Assembly (NCBI GenBank): GCA_958403905.1
Contig: CATXZD010000002.1
Coordinates: 1 to 64,000, forward strand
DNA length: 64,000 bases
Direction: 5' to 3'
Source of the DNA: an uncultured Ruminococcus sp.
GTDB lineage: Bacteria > Bacillota > Clostridia > Oscillospirales > Acutalibacteraceae
Shown here: positions 1-10,218 of the stretch, in pieces
Layout of the letters: every line of letters begins with the position of its first letter
How positions within the stretch are numbered: the first letter of the stretch is position 1
Notes under the pieces: generated by a model
The model's database searches: none
What the model saw: only the letters and a program-made list of their open reading frames with translations
What the model was told of the DNA's origin: nothing
Program-made: the position numbers and the translations under genes

Positions 1-2
1 AT

Positions 3-170
3 TCAAAACTTGATACTTCAACAGATGTAAAAAGCACAGCTCACCAACAAGGTTCGAATTCATTTACAAAGTTTGATATTAATGACGGCTGCAGAGTGAC
101 ATACAATCTAAACCCATTCCGTTACAGAGATTTATCGCGACAGCGAAACATGACTTTTGTGTTGAAGTAA
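3..170 (+). pseudogene. RHS protein C-terminal remnant (5' end outside window)
   Basis: The frame is open from the window edge to TAA at 168-170 and contains the hallmark RHS core words NLNPFRYR, matching the NLNPYRYRGYIYD of the complete RHS gene just downstream. After FRYRD the core pattern breaks off and is followed by only about a dozen unrelated residues, so the usual YLQSRYYDPITGRF core end and toxin domain are absent. This is the tail of a gene or displaced cassette that has lost its C-terminus. Whether the upstream part is intact cannot be seen. Confidence 0.75.
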
Positions 171-252
171 GTCGGGAAATAATTCTATATCTTAATAAAC
201 TTATCAAGAAACGCTGATTAAATATATTTTAATTCTTAAGTAGAATAATTTT

Positions 253-302
253 ACAGGAGCCTGGCGCAGATTTGCTCATTTGCGACAGGCTCCTGTGCCT
301 TT
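253..302 (+). terminator. Intrinsic terminator after the RHS remnant
   Basis: An 11-bp perfect stem (ACAGGAGCCTG at 253-263 with CAGGCTCCTGT at 286-296) is extended inwards by a CGCA/TGCG pairing and followed by a T-rich run from 300. The rest of 171-440 is AT-rich and shows no gene. Confidence 0.8.
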
Positions 303-440
303 TTATTATACTATTTACCAAAAAATAATATCGTTTCTCTCATTCAATTACAAATTCCTATTTGTTTATGTTACTATGAAATGGTTAATATTAGAGAGTG
401 AGATTAAATGTTTTTGATATATGAATTTTAATAAAAATCA

Positions 441-469
441 TTGTAATGTTAAATATAATATGGTAATAT
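441..469 (+). promoter_or_regulatory. Candidate sigma-A promoter of the RHS gene
   Basis: TTGTAA at 441-446 and TAATAT at 464-469 are separated by 17 bp, about 75 bp upstream of the RHS start codon at 545. It is the best -35/-10 pair in the intergenic stretch. Confidence 0.5.
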
Positions 470-544
470 GTAATTAATAAAGCTATGACGTTGATTATTT
501 TAGCTTTTGTGTTCGGAATAAAATATATCTTAGGAGGCGTTACA

Positions 545-3500
545 ATGAGTGGAAAACGAATTTTAAAAGGTGTTATTTCAGCTGTATTAACAGTACTGAT
601 AGGATTAATGCTGCCTGTGCAGGTATTCGCATCAACATTGCCGAAAGATGAGAAAATATATTCATCATTTGACAATGTTCAGGGTGAAACGGAAACTGTA
701 GGAAATATTGTGACGGAAATTACCGATAGCAGAACGGAAAACACAAAAGAATTTCTGCTTGATGACGGCACTACTATGATTGCCGAATACAATCAGCCTG
801 TCCACTATAAAAACGACAAGGGAAAATGGGTTGAATATAATAACACACTTGTGGCGGAGTCCTCAGCATCTACGGCTGATGAAGCATCAACCGGAGAATA
901 TGCAAACAAAAACAGCAATATTGATGTTAAGCTTTCTAACAAAGCAAAGGCAAATAATATGATTAAAGTGACTTCAGATGATTACTCAATCAGTTGGGGT
1001 TATGACGGAGCAAATAAAAGCAAGATTAACATCGTAAAAAACGATGAGAAGCTTAACGGAAATGATAAATTCACAACTCTTAAAAATATAACAACAGAAG
1101 CAAAATACGAGAATGTATATAAAAATGTAGATTTGCAGTATTTTGTCACTTCAACAGGAGTAAAGGAGAATATCATTCTCAAATCATCCGATGTCCAAAT
1201 TGAATTTAATCTTAAATACAAAATCAAAAACTTAACGGCAAAACAGACTGATGATTATACAATTACGCTTTATAATAAGAATAATAAGGAAGTCTATAAA
1301 ATCATTGCACCTTATATGACAGATGCAAAAGGTGAATCAAGCAATCAGCTAAAGCTTGAGATTGCCAGTCAGAAGGGCGGAAATTTAAATGTTAAACTTA
1401 CTGCTGACTATTGGTTCATTCACTCAATCGGCAGAAGCTTTCCAATTGCTATTGATCCGGAAGTTACAAATAAGTTAACAAAAGCACTCTCATTTTCTGA
1501 AAACACAAATAATTTAATAAAAACATATGGTCCTTACTATAACTCAAACAACTCTTATCTTATTTGCGTGGCAAATAGTTTACCTCAACTTGAGGACGGA
1601 GAAAAGATAGTAAGTGCAAAGTATAATTTTGAGATAACAAACGGCAGTTCACAGCTTACAAATGAAAATGATAATCCTATAATTATAAATGCACACAAGC
1701 TTACTTCTGCCGCCAACGGAGTATCGGAATATGATTCTGATATTCTTGACTATGACTCGCTAACATATAGTGACAATCAGTACATATCGTTTGACCTTAC
1801 AAAAACAGTTAATGAATGGTATGATAACGGCGACAGTATAGACGCATTTGTGCTTGAATCATTTGATACAATAGGCTCAAGGTCTATCACGTTCAAAGAA
1901 GCAACAAAAACATCAACAACACCGTCACTTACATTTATTTACAAGGACTTCACGGGAACCGAAAGCAATCTTTCCTATCATACAATTCCTGTTGGTTACA
2001 ACGCGCAGGCGTCAGTTTCCGACTACCTTGGCAACCTTGTAATCAACCAAAGTTTGTACGAGGGCACCGGCTCAAGAATGCCTGTAACGCTTACAGCAAC
2101 ATACAACAGTATAAATTACAATACGGCGTTTGCAAACGGTTCACCGAGCGGTTATGGCTGGCAGTTCTCATTTAATCAGTACGTCAGAGATGCGAGTGCT
2201 GAACTTGTAAAAAAGGGTTATAACTATATATATACCGACTCAGACGGAACAGACCACTATCTGAAAAAGTCTGATGACAGTGAAGAATGGTATGACGAGG
2301 ACGGACTCGGAATAACTCTTACAAAGACGGATACAAATATCCTGATTGACAATGGCTCAACAACGCAGACATATGAACTAACCACAGCAGGCGGAAAGCT
2401 GTTATCAGAAAAAGATGAGCATAATAATGCTATTACATACACCTATACAGACGGTAATGTTACAAAGATTACTGATGGTGCGGGAAGAAATTTCAGCATA
2501 ACATATAACACAAAGACAAATGGAGAAAAAAGGGTTTCAAAAATTACATGTCCTGACGGAAAAAATATTGTATTTTCGTATACTTCATCAGAATATGATA
2601 AAATCCATTATTTGTATCTTGCCGACGGGAAGGTATCAAGATTTTATTATAATAGTTCAGATTTATTGACAACCGTTGAACACGGATATTTTGAGTCGGG
2701 AAGTTACAAGAAACAAAACTCAGTAGAATTTACATACAGTAACGGAAAAGTCACCCAAATAACCGAATACGGTAGTGATAATACAGCAGGAAACCGCCTT
2801 AATATCACCTACGGGAATGATAACACAACCGAATTTTCCGACAAGCTGGGCAGAAAAATAACCTATACATTTGATAACAGCGGAAATCGTATTTCTGTAT
2901 TAAACGCAAACGGTTATCTTGAAAGCAGCGACAGCAGCGGATTGTCAATTTCAAGCGGAGCAGATTCGTTTACGAAGAATTATATAACCGAGTCGACCGA
3001 GCAGAGTGCTGTTGGCAGCGGCAAATATTATTATAAAACAAACGGCGGACGCGGAGGTACAACCAGCAGCGGAGGTACGGTAATCATAGATAAATCTGCA
3101 CCCACGCAGGCAAACGGACAGGTTCAGTATTTCGGTACAACATCAATAAAAGTAAATAATCCAAAGAACAGTACAAATTCCGCATTCTTTACGGGAGCAA
3201 CACATCAGATTGACAGCACGGAATTTAACGGAAAAGATATTACATTTTCAGCATATGTAAAGACAAAGGATGTTACACGGATATACGGTGAAGGAGCAAT
3301 TGGAGCTACATTAAAAATTAAGTGTTATGATTCAAGCGGAGCAACGCTTAATGATGTAAACAGCATAGGTATCAGCGGCACGCAGGATTGGCAAAGATTA
3401 AGTATATCAGTAAAAGTTCCCGATAATACAAGCCGTATAAGACTGTTTTGCAATCTTCGCTATACATCCGGTACAGCGTGGTTTGACTGCTTACAACTTG

Positions 3501-6500
3501 AAGAAGGCAACTGTGCAAATGACTTCAATGCTTTGCAGAACGGCGATTTTGAGAATAACAATTATTGGCTGACAAATGAAAATAATGCAATTTTAGCACA
3601 GAACGGTACAGTTACTATTAGCGGTAAAGCAGAAGAATATGAAAATTCTGTAACGGTTGAAGAAACTACTGCTCCTGAAGAAGAAATTCAACCTGCGACA
3701 TATTACGAAACAGTAACTGAAACAGTTCCGAACGATGCTATAGTTACATATGATGATTATGGTAATGAAATAAAAAAAGAACAAGGATTTGTAAATAGGA
3801 CAGTAAAGAAGACATATCTTGCAGGTACTTCTGTATCAGAAACCTTACCGCCTGAAACAGAGAATACTTCCACAACCAATAACTTTGGAAGTAAGTATAT
3901 ATATCAGCAGGTAAATGTTGGCAGATCAGGCGTGATATTCAATATTGTCGGCGAAGCACAGGCAAAGTCTGTTCCTCTTTCTAACGAAAACAGGACATAT
4001 GGTATTGCATTCAACATTTATTACAAAAACAACACAATACCGGAAACTCACTATAAGGAGTTCAATGCCAATACAGACAAAAAACAGACTGTAAGTTTGT
4101 CAGTTACTCCTGAAAATAATGACAAAGAGATAGAATATGTTGCATTTGCGTTTGTATATGGTTATAATGAAAATGAAATGACAGTGCATAATGCGATGAT
4201 CAATATTTCATCAAGAGGTTATGCCGTAAATGATTCTGCTTCTTCGACTGAAAACGGAGAACCCGAATATACTGCCTCTGAAACACAAGATGATATTTGT
4301 ATCAATAGTGAAATTATTTCAGAAAGTGTTGACAAAACCAAGCCATATATGCAGACGAGTACATCTTATGACAGTACAGGAAACTATGTAGCTGCAAAGA
4401 CTGATGAAGCAGGCAATACGGTTACTTATACATATGATGTAAACGGCAGGGTAACGTCAACAACTGACGGAGAAGAAAATGTTGTGAATTATACTTATGA
4501 TTCAAGCGGCAATATTTCACAGGTCAGCAGTTACGACGCACAAAATGATTATTATTACAACGGAGCAGGACAGATTGCCGCAATTGATCATAATGATTTT
4601 AGATATTCGTTTAACTATAATGTATTGGGAAAGTTGATTTCAACAAAAATCGGAGATGTAGAAATCACCCAAAACATATATAGTTCATCTACAGGGAATC
4701 TTTATAAAACTCGATTTGCTAACGGTGATTATTTTCAATACACTTATGATACTTATGATAATATAACTTCAATTTACAGCAAATCCGGTACTACCACAAA
4801 TTTTGTGTATAATAAAAAAGGTTTAGTTTCCAAGATGATTGATAATTCATCACAGGAAATAACATATTACTATTATGATTTCAACGGAAATTTGACAGGA
4901 GAATACCGTCAGCTTAACAGCGGTGCATTATCCTACTACCTTAGCTATGATAAAGATGGCAACAGACTTGAACAAACCTCAGTAAACGGTCATATTAAAA
5001 CCATAAAAAGGGGCAGTGAAGAAGACAGTACATACGTTGAGAATGACGGAATAAAGGTAAGCTCGGTAACGGATGATTTCAGCAGAACTTCCCGTATAGT
5101 CACTTCACGTGAAGAAGGGCAAAGCGTATTCTTCACCGATTATGAGTATGCAAGCGGAATTGCGGCAAATACTACAACAAACCTTGTCAGCAAGCTTACG
5201 CAAAAGTATGGAAGTAACGAACTTGTCAATTATGAATATACTTATGACGGCAATGGAAATATCAAGCAGGTAAAGCAGAATGGTTCAATAGTTGCAAAAT
5301 ATAACTATGATGAGCTTAATCAGCTTGTTTGGGCGGCAGATACGAACACCGGCTTATATACACAGATTAACTATGATAATGCAGGTAATATTACAAGTGT
5401 AAAGGAATATGCGTTAAGTACAAGCGGCTGGCATCCCTCGTATCTTAAACAGGAAAAAACATATACCTACGGTGACACAAACTGGAAAGACAAGCTGACG
5501 TCATATAACGGAACAGCAATAACCTATGATAAAATGGGAAATCCGTTATCCTACCGAGATTCAATAAGTTTTGAATGGAAAAAAGGAAGACAACTTTCAA
5601 AAATTACCATGGGTGATGAATCAGTTAATATGGCATATGATACTAACGGAATGCGTTTGCTGAAGTATGACGGTAATTATACCACAAATTATTACTATGA
5701 CAGCAATAATAATCTTATAGGTCTTGATAAAGCAGGAAGTACGCTATTCTTCTACTATGACAGCAACGGCTCACCTACTGCATTCAAAAATAACGATATA
5801 ATGTATTATTATGTAAAGAATTTGCAGGGCGATATAGTAAAGATAGTAAAGCAGGACGGAAGTGTTGCGGCAACATATACATATGATGCATGGGGCAAGC
5901 TCCTTTCGGTAAAAGACGGTTCGAATGTCAATGTGCCTGCTTCAAAACCGTTCCATGTTGCAAATCTGAATCCATATCGTTATCGCGGATATATCTACGA
6001 CACAGAAACAGGATTGTACTATCTCCAAAGCCGTTACTACGATCCAATAACAGGTAGATTCTTGAATGCAGATGATATGCAGTATATTCAGTCACAGGGA
6101 TTGTTAAGTAATTTGTATACATATTGTTATAACAATTCAATAAGTTATGTTGATTATAGTGGTAAACTAGCTGTTATTGGTATGGCGGCTATGGCGGTAG
6201 CATGTATAACTACGGTTTTTGGTACAAAACACTCTATGGCTGTTCAATTCTATTTACATGCTTATGTAAATAGAAAAGAAAATGCGTTATATGATTTTTC
6301 TGATAATGAAATGTATATGAAGAGAATCAAGGAAACGGAAATGATAAAAAATTTATATAATACATTTGATGAAACATTTGATATATATAGTAAGCTAGAT
6401 AATATGATACATCAGCATGAACTATATTTTACATATTACGGTAATGATCAATATCCTTATACTTTGAGTTTTTATGATTATGATAAAGACTTGTATTTAT

Positions 6501-6775
6501 CTATAGGAGAATGTAGAATAAAGTTAAATATTGTAAAAACAGGAGAAACAAAAGGAAGGAGAACAAAATTAAGATTTTATCGTGTTTCTGTTATTATGTA
6601 TGACGAGTATAATTATGAAAAATGGACTTGGACAAAAAAAGATAAATTTACGAAAGCACTGAATAATGGTTTAGGTTTTGAACCACAATATTTAAAATTA
6701 TTGAATCCATACAGATGGGAAATAGTCTTATATACTTTTGACAAAGTATATATGTGTCCTCATATATATATTTAG
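545..6775 (+). CDS. Secreted RHS/YD-repeat polymorphic toxin
   Basis: This is a giant exported RHS protein of 2,076 residues. ATG 545 is chosen over the longer frame because TAGGAGGCG lies just upstream and it gives a clean signal peptide (about residues 1-30, ending VQVFAS). In order: a DNRLRE-like beta region (about 310-470), a first block of YD repeats (about 615-780), a carbohydrate-binding-like beta module (about 845-1000), a second YD block (about 1275-1785), the RHS core (NLNPYRYRGYIYD, then YLQSRYYDPITGRFLNADD, ending near 1850) and a unique tail of about 225 residues with no motif I recognise. In RHS families the shell encapsulates a C-terminal toxin that is cleaved after the core; by that logic the tail is the toxin. 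The lipoprotein gene 8 bp downstream is the likely immunity gene. Export by signal peptide suggests contact-dependent killing in a Gram-positive. The toxin activity itself is unknown. Confidence 0.93.
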   Translation: MSGKRILKGVISAVLTVLIGLMLPVQVFASTLPKDEKIYSSFDNVQGETETVGNIVTEITDSRTENTKEFLLDDGTTMIAEYNQPVHYKNDKGKWVEYNNTLVAESSASTADEASTGEYANKNSNIDVKLSNKAKANNMIKVTSDDYSISWGYDGANKSKINIVKNDEKLNGNDKFTTLKNITTEAKYENVYKNVDLQYFVTSTGVKENIILKSSDVQIEFNLKYKIKNLTAKQTDDYTITLYNKNNKEVYKIIAPYMTDAKGESSNQLKLEIASQKGGNLNVKLTADYWFIHSIGRSFPIAIDPEVTNKLTKALSFSENTNNLIKTYGPYYNSNNSYLICVANSLPQLEDGEKIVSAKYNFEITNGSSQLTNENDNPIIINAHKLTSAANGVSEYDSDILDYDSLTYSDNQYISFDLTKTVNEWYDNGDSIDAFVLESFDTIGSRSITFKEATKTSTTPSLTFIYKDFTGTESNLSYHTIPVGYNAQASVSDYLGNLVINQSLYEGTGSRMPVTLTATYNSINYNTAFANGSPSGYGWQFSFNQYVRDASAELVKKGYNYIYTDSDGTDHYLKKSDDSEEWYDEDGLGITLTKTDTNILIDNGSTTQTYELTTAGGKLLSEKDEHNNAITYTYTDGNVTKITDGAGRNFSITYNTKTNGEKRVSKITCPDGKNIVFSYTSSEYDKIHYLYLADGKVSRFYYNSSDLLTTVEHGYFESGSYKKQNSVEFTYSNGKVTQITEYGSDNTAGNRLNITYGNDNTTEFSDKLGRKITYTFDNSGNRISVLNANGYLESSDSSGLSISSGADSFTKNYITESTEQSAVGSGKYYYKTNGGRGGTTSSGGTVIIDKSAPTQANGQVQYFGTTSIKVNNPKNSTNSAFFTGATHQIDSTEFNGKDITFSAYVKTKDVTRIYGEGAIGATLKIKCYDSSGATLNDVNSIGISGTQDWQRLSISVKVPDNTSRIRLFCNLRYTSGTAWFDCLQLEEGNCANDFNALQNGDFENNNYWLTNENNAILAQNGTVTISGKAEEYENSVTVEETTAPEEEIQPATYYETVTETVPNDAIVTYDDYGNEIKKEQGFVNRTVKKTYLAGTSVSETLPPETENTSTTNNFGSKYIYQQVNVGRSGVIFNIVGEAQAKSVPLSNENRTYGIAFNIYYKNNTIPETHYKEFNANTDKKQTVSLSVTPENNDKEIEYVAFAFVYGYNENEMTVHNAMINISSRGYAVNDSASSTENGEPEYTASETQDDICINSEIISESVDKTKPYMQTSTSYDSTGNYVAAKTDEAGNTVTYTYDVNGRVTSTTDGEENVVNYTYDSSGNISQVSSYDAQNDYYYNGAGQIAAIDHNDFRYSFNYNVLGKLISTKIGDVEITQNIYSSSTGNLYKTRFANGDYFQYTYDTYDNITSIYSKSGTTTNFVYNKKGLVSKMIDNSSQEITYYYYDFNGNLTGEYRQLNSGALSYYLSYDKDGNRLEQTSVNGHIKTIKRGSEEDSTYVENDGIKVSSVTDDFSRTSRIVTSREEGQSVFFTDYEYASGIAANTTTNLVSKLTQKYGSNELVNYEYTYDGNGNIKQVKQNGSIVAKYNYDELNQLVWAADTNTGLYTQINYDNAGNITSVKEYALSTSGWHPSYLKQEKTYTYGDTNWKDKLTSYNGTAITYDKMGNPLSYRDSISFEWKKGRQLSKITMGDESVNMAYDTNGMRLLKYDGNYTTNYYYDSNNNLIGLDKAGSTLFFYYDSNGSPTAFKNNDIMYYYVKNLQGDIVKIVKQDGSVAATYTYDAWGKLLSVKDGSNVNVPASKPFHVANLNPYRYRGYIYDTETGLYYLQSRYYDPITGRFLNADDMQYIQSQGLLSNLYTYCYNNSISYVDYSGKLAVIGMAAMAVACITTVFGTKHSMAVQFYLHAYVNRKENALYDFSDNEMYMKRIKETEMIKNLYNTFDETFDIYSKLDNMIHQHELYFTYYGNDQYPYTLSFYDYDKDLYLSIGECRIKLNIVKTGETKGRRTKLRFYRVSVIMYDEYNYEKWTWTKKDKFTKALNNGLGFEPQYLKLLNPYRWEIVLYTFDKVYMCPHIYI

Positions 6776-6783
6776 GAGGAAAT

Positions 6784-7245
6784 ATGAAAAAGTTATTGCT
6801 AATTATGTTATCTATTATTTTTCTTGCCGGATGTACTCCATATAGTCCCAATAGCTATCCAGAAGAAGATTTGATGGTTTATTATATGAGAAATGCTATA
6901 TATTATGAGTATCAAGAAAAGGTTGCTATTAAAATTAGATATTCTTCTGAAAAAAATGATTCACTATCATTAAGAATAAGTGAAACAAGTGATGGTTGGA
7001 TGAGCGGATTCGGTTCATATTCCATACTAGACGGTAAGTTTGAAAAAGTCGGATGGTATGATGATAACTTATTTATACTTATGGATGAAGTATATTATTC
7101 ATTTGATATAGATAAATATGAGGTGCCGCATCTTGATGAAGAAGGTAATTACCAAGAGCCTGTCTATGAGCTAGCAGAATATAGCGAAACTGAATTTGTA
7201 ACAGCCTATCCTAATTATAATTCATTTGATTGGTATGGACATTAG
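6784..7245 (+). CDS. Small lipoprotein, candidate immunity protein of the RHS toxin
   Basis: This 153-residue protein starts at ATG 6784 behind TAGGAGGAA; an upstream in-frame ATG inside the RHS gene lacks a site. Residues 1-20 form a lipoprotein signal with lipobox LAGC, followed by CTPYSPNSYPEEDL. The body is acidic and rich in Tyr and Asp, with no recognised domain. It lies 8 bp after the RHS stop and is surely co-transcribed. In polymorphic toxin loci the gene directly after the toxin is normally the immunity gene, and a lipid-anchored one would act on the outer face of the membrane. The function is inferred from position only. Confidence 0.75.
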   Translation: MKKLLLIMLSIIFLAGCTPYSPNSYPEEDLMVYYMRNAIYYEYQEKVAIKIRYSSEKNDSLSLRISETSDGWMSGFGSYSILDGKFEKVGWYDDNLFILMDEVYYSFDIDKYEVPHLDEEGNYQEPVYELAEYSETEFVTAYPNYNSFDWYGH

Positions 7246-7262
7246 GTAAGACAGGGGTCGGG

Positions 7263-7340
7263 TCTATGTTTTAAAGACTTTATAAGATTTGCGGCGGCTT
7301 TGCTGTTCAACAAAAAAACCGCCGCAGTCTAAAATTTTAA
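7263..7340 (+). repeat. RHS-cassette-linked hairpin element, copy 1
   Basis: TCTATGTTTTAA at 7263-7274 is followed by a hairpin (TGCGGCGG at 7290-7297 with CCGCCGCA at 7319-7326) and then TAAAATT. The same order of words occurs at 10140-10210 ahead of another RHS scrap. It could double as a terminator for the toxin and lipoprotein genes, although no strong T-run follows the stem. Confidence 0.6.
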
Positions 7341-7364
7341 ACTGAATGAATACAATCTGTCAAC

Positions 7365-9005
7365 AACGCAGACATAGTCAGTAAGCTTACGCAGAAGTAC
7401 GGTAACAACCAGCTTGTCAACTACGAATATACTTATGACGGCAACGGCAATATAAGCAGTATAAAGCAAAACGGAACTGAAATTGCAATATATTCATATG
7501 ACGAGCTTAATCAGCTTTCTTGGTCAGACGACAGAAACACCGGACTTTATACTCGAATCGTTTATGATAACGCAGGAAATATTACAAAGGTAGAAGAATA
7601 TGAATTAAGTGTAAACGGATTTTACCCTGCGTATCTAAAAGAAACAAAAACATATACCTATGATGATTCGAACTGGAAAGATAAGCTGACTAAATTCAAT
7701 GGGCAGAGCATAACATATGATGAGCTTGGCAATCCCCTTTCATACCGTGACGGTATGGACTTTGAGTGGATAACAGGCAGAAGTTTTAGCAAGATTACCA
7801 ACGGCAACACCGTACTTGAAATGAAGTACGACTGCAACGGAATGCGTACTCAGAAGAAAGTCGGAAATGATATAACAAATTATTATTACGACAGTGGTAA
7901 CAATCTTATCGGACTGACTGACGACAGTAATACATTGCTTTTCTACTACGATAGTAACGGTGTGCCGACCTCGTTTGCACACAACGGTACAATGTATTAC
8001 TATGTAAAGAACTTGCAGGGTGACATTGTATAGATAACAAAGCAGGATGGAACAGTAGTTGCAAAGTATGTTTATGACGTTTGGGGCAAGATTCTCTCAA
8101 TCAAGGACGGCTCAAACAACACGATTGAAAGTACAAACACAACCCACCTTGCAAACCTCAACCCGTTCCGCTACAGAGGTTATGTTTACGATAACGAAAC
8201 AGGTCTTTACTATCTCCAAAGCCGTTACTACGACCCAATAACAGGCAGATTCTTGAATGCGGATGTTTACGCAGATACCGGAAACTCTGTAATAAGCACC
8301 AATATGTTTGCTTATTGTGAGAATAATGCTGTAATGAAGTATGATGTAACCGGTAAAGATGCTTGGTGGATTCAGTCACCAAATAGTGTTCCGATTGCTA
8401 AGGGAATATTAGGTTATGCAGGGCATACTTCATTATTAATTCAGGAAAAACCAGGTTTTTGGTGGTATTTTTATTGGGGTGATGAAAGTATTCAACTGCT
8501 TTTTTTAGGAACTACGACCCAAAAGGATATTAATAAAAAAGTTAGAAATATAATTAATAGATATAATAAAGAGTATGGATTTAGTGTCAAATATCAAGAA
8601 AACTATACTAAATCAATTAGATTTACAGGTGATTTTCTTGGTTCCTTTCAGTATATAAAGAGATATATGAATGCATATTCTAGGGCATATAATTCAAAAA
8701 TTTTTAAAATGAGGGTTAATCCAGAAACAAAGGCAATATCTAAATCTTTAAGTAATTCTACACATAAGTATTATAAAAATGAATTACGCCCGGAGTCAAT
8801 GCTAATAAGAGGTAATAAAATGTATAACTGGAAAAATTGGAACTGTATGCAAATAAGCAGCACGGCATTATCTTACGGAAAAGTAAAAAATGTAAATAAA
8901 CAGTATTTTCAATCAAATATGCTGGGAATGGGTACATATATTTCGCCAAAAGAAGCATATAGAGCTGTAATAAGTTTTAATTTTGGAACGGAGGTTTGTT
9001 CATAA
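7365..9005 (+). pseudogene. Displaced RHS C-terminal cassette with permuted papain-like toxin domain
   Basis: The region from about 7365 matches the end of the full RHS gene (from about its codon 1550 through the core LNPFRYRGYVYD and YLQSRYYDPITGRFLNAD) with no start codon or signal peptide of its own. An in-frame TAG at 8031-8033 stands where the intact gene has AAG (Lys) in GDIVKI, so the reading frame is broken once; upstream and downstream parts are in the same frame. After the core comes a new tail of about 245 residues with GHTSLLIQ and later WNWNCMQISSTAL. A conserved His followed far downstream by Asn-Cys is the order seen in permuted papain folds (LRAT/H-REV107 and NlpC-like families), so the tail may be an acyltransferase or peptidase toxin. 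Silent cassettes like this are thought to recombine into the upstream gene. Confidence 0.8.
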
Positions 9006-10126
9006 TGAAAAAAACGATTTTTGATGTGTTAAGAGTGCTGCTATTTTTATTAATGCCGCTGTTAATTATAGCGTTAATAATATATCTTGTATTTTTTAAT
9101 ACAACCTACATTAATTTTGTTACTGTAGATGGAGAGATGGTAGATAATTCTTATAATAACGCTGTTGCTAATGAAGAGTACGAAATGGGGTCAAATCTTG
9201 CAAGAATTGATGATAAACTTTACTATAACTATGTTAGCAATGATCCGTTTAAGTACGGTACTTATGAAATCTCAAATCATTTTACCAAAAGAATTTATTG
9301 GGAGGGGATTTCTATATCTGCGTCTACCCTTAATCTTAATGTTATCGGAGACGGAAATATCTTATTAAATGAAGACATAGGCTATGGCAAGGTAGACTAT
9401 TATGATATTCAGGAAAATGAGTATAAGCCATTTATTGAACTTGATAGTGACACGATAAAAGATAAACCTCATCTATGCGTTTTTTACATTGATGGTAAGC
9501 AGTATTGGTACAGCGGTGATGATCCAATGGGAATCATCACAAGATACAATATTTACACTTATGAAAATAATAAATTAAATCTGTATTTTTCAACAGATGA
9601 AATTGACAAATGTCGTTTTAGTGCACCAAACTTTGACGGCAATTATATTTATCTTGAGGCAATAAATGATGATTCAAATAATTGTGAGAATTATTTATAC
9701 AAATATGATGTACAAAACGATAAGGTTATTGACAAGGTTAAAATAGATGATAATTATGGGAATTATATTATTATCGGTAATGATAAAACATACAGTACGA
9801 TTCATTCCGATAGTGGCAAAGAAAAAAATAGTGTAGTTGTTACTGATATAAGCGCAAAAAAGCAAAAAGAAATATTTGATACTATTGGTTCAACTGTAAT
9901 TAACGGTTATGGTGATTTGGTATGTATGGGAGTTTATTCTGATTTAGATAAAAATGGATTATATATTATTGACCATAAAACCGATGAAGTAAAACAAATT
10001 TACAACAATAAAGAGGTTTTTGGTGTGTATATTATTGATAATAAATGGATTTATTTTACTGATGCCGATGATAAGCTCTATCGCATAACCCCTGATGGCG
10101 AAACAATTGAAAAGGTATTTGGATAA
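9005..10126 (+). CDS. Membrane-anchored protein with beta-propeller-like outer domain, candidate immunity protein
   Basis: ATG 9005 overlaps the stop of the displaced toxin cassette by one base (TAATG) and has GGAGG 10 bp upstream; a TTG three codons earlier sits too close to that site. The 373-residue product has a single N-terminal membrane segment (about residues 8-32, LLFLLMPLLIIALIIYLVFF) and an outer domain of short repeats with YYN, YIYLEA and WIYFTD strands, like the DUF5050-type propeller repeats seen in other proteins of this window. Its position directly after a toxin tail suggests immunity. A general sensor or structural role cannot be excluded. Confidence 0.75.
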   Translation: MKKTIFDVLRVLLFLLMPLLIIALIIYLVFFNTTYINFVTVDGEMVDNSYNNAVANEEYEMGSNLARIDDKLYYNYVSNDPFKYGTYEISNHFTKRIYWEGISISASTLNLNVIGDGNILLNEDIGYGKVDYYDIQENEYKPFIELDSDTIKDKPHLCVFYIDGKQYWYSGDDPMGIITRYNIYTYENNKLNLYFSTDEIDKCRFSAPNFDGNYIYLEAINDDSNNCENYLYKYDVQNDKVIDKVKIDDNYGNYIIIGNDKTYSTIHSDSGKEKNSVVVTDISAKKQKEIFDTIGSTVINGYGDLVCMGVYSDLDKNGLYIIDHKTDEVKQIYNNKEVFGVYIIDNKWIYFTDADDKLYRITPDGETIEKVFG

Positions 10127-10139
10127 TACAATGAACAAT

Positions 10140-10210
10140 TCTATGTTTTAACGTATATATAACATTTACGGCGGTTTTGTGTAAAACAAAACCGCCGAAA
10201 CCTTAAAATT
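10140..10210 (+). repeat. RHS-cassette-linked hairpin element, copy 2 (terminator-like)
   Basis: TCTATGTTTTAA at 10140-10151 is followed by a perfect 12-bp stem (CGGCGGTTTTGT at 10169-10180 with ACAAAACCGCCG at 10186-10197 around the loop) and then TTAAAATT. Sequence order and core match copy 1 at 7263-7340. It can act as a terminator for the candidate immunity gene. Confidence 0.65.
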
Positions 10211-10218
10211 CAATGTGT

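Noticed and set aside
8059..8382. Short frames on both strands inside the displaced RHS cassette
   Set aside because: They are shadows of the conserved RHS core, which is recognisable in a single frame with one TAG.
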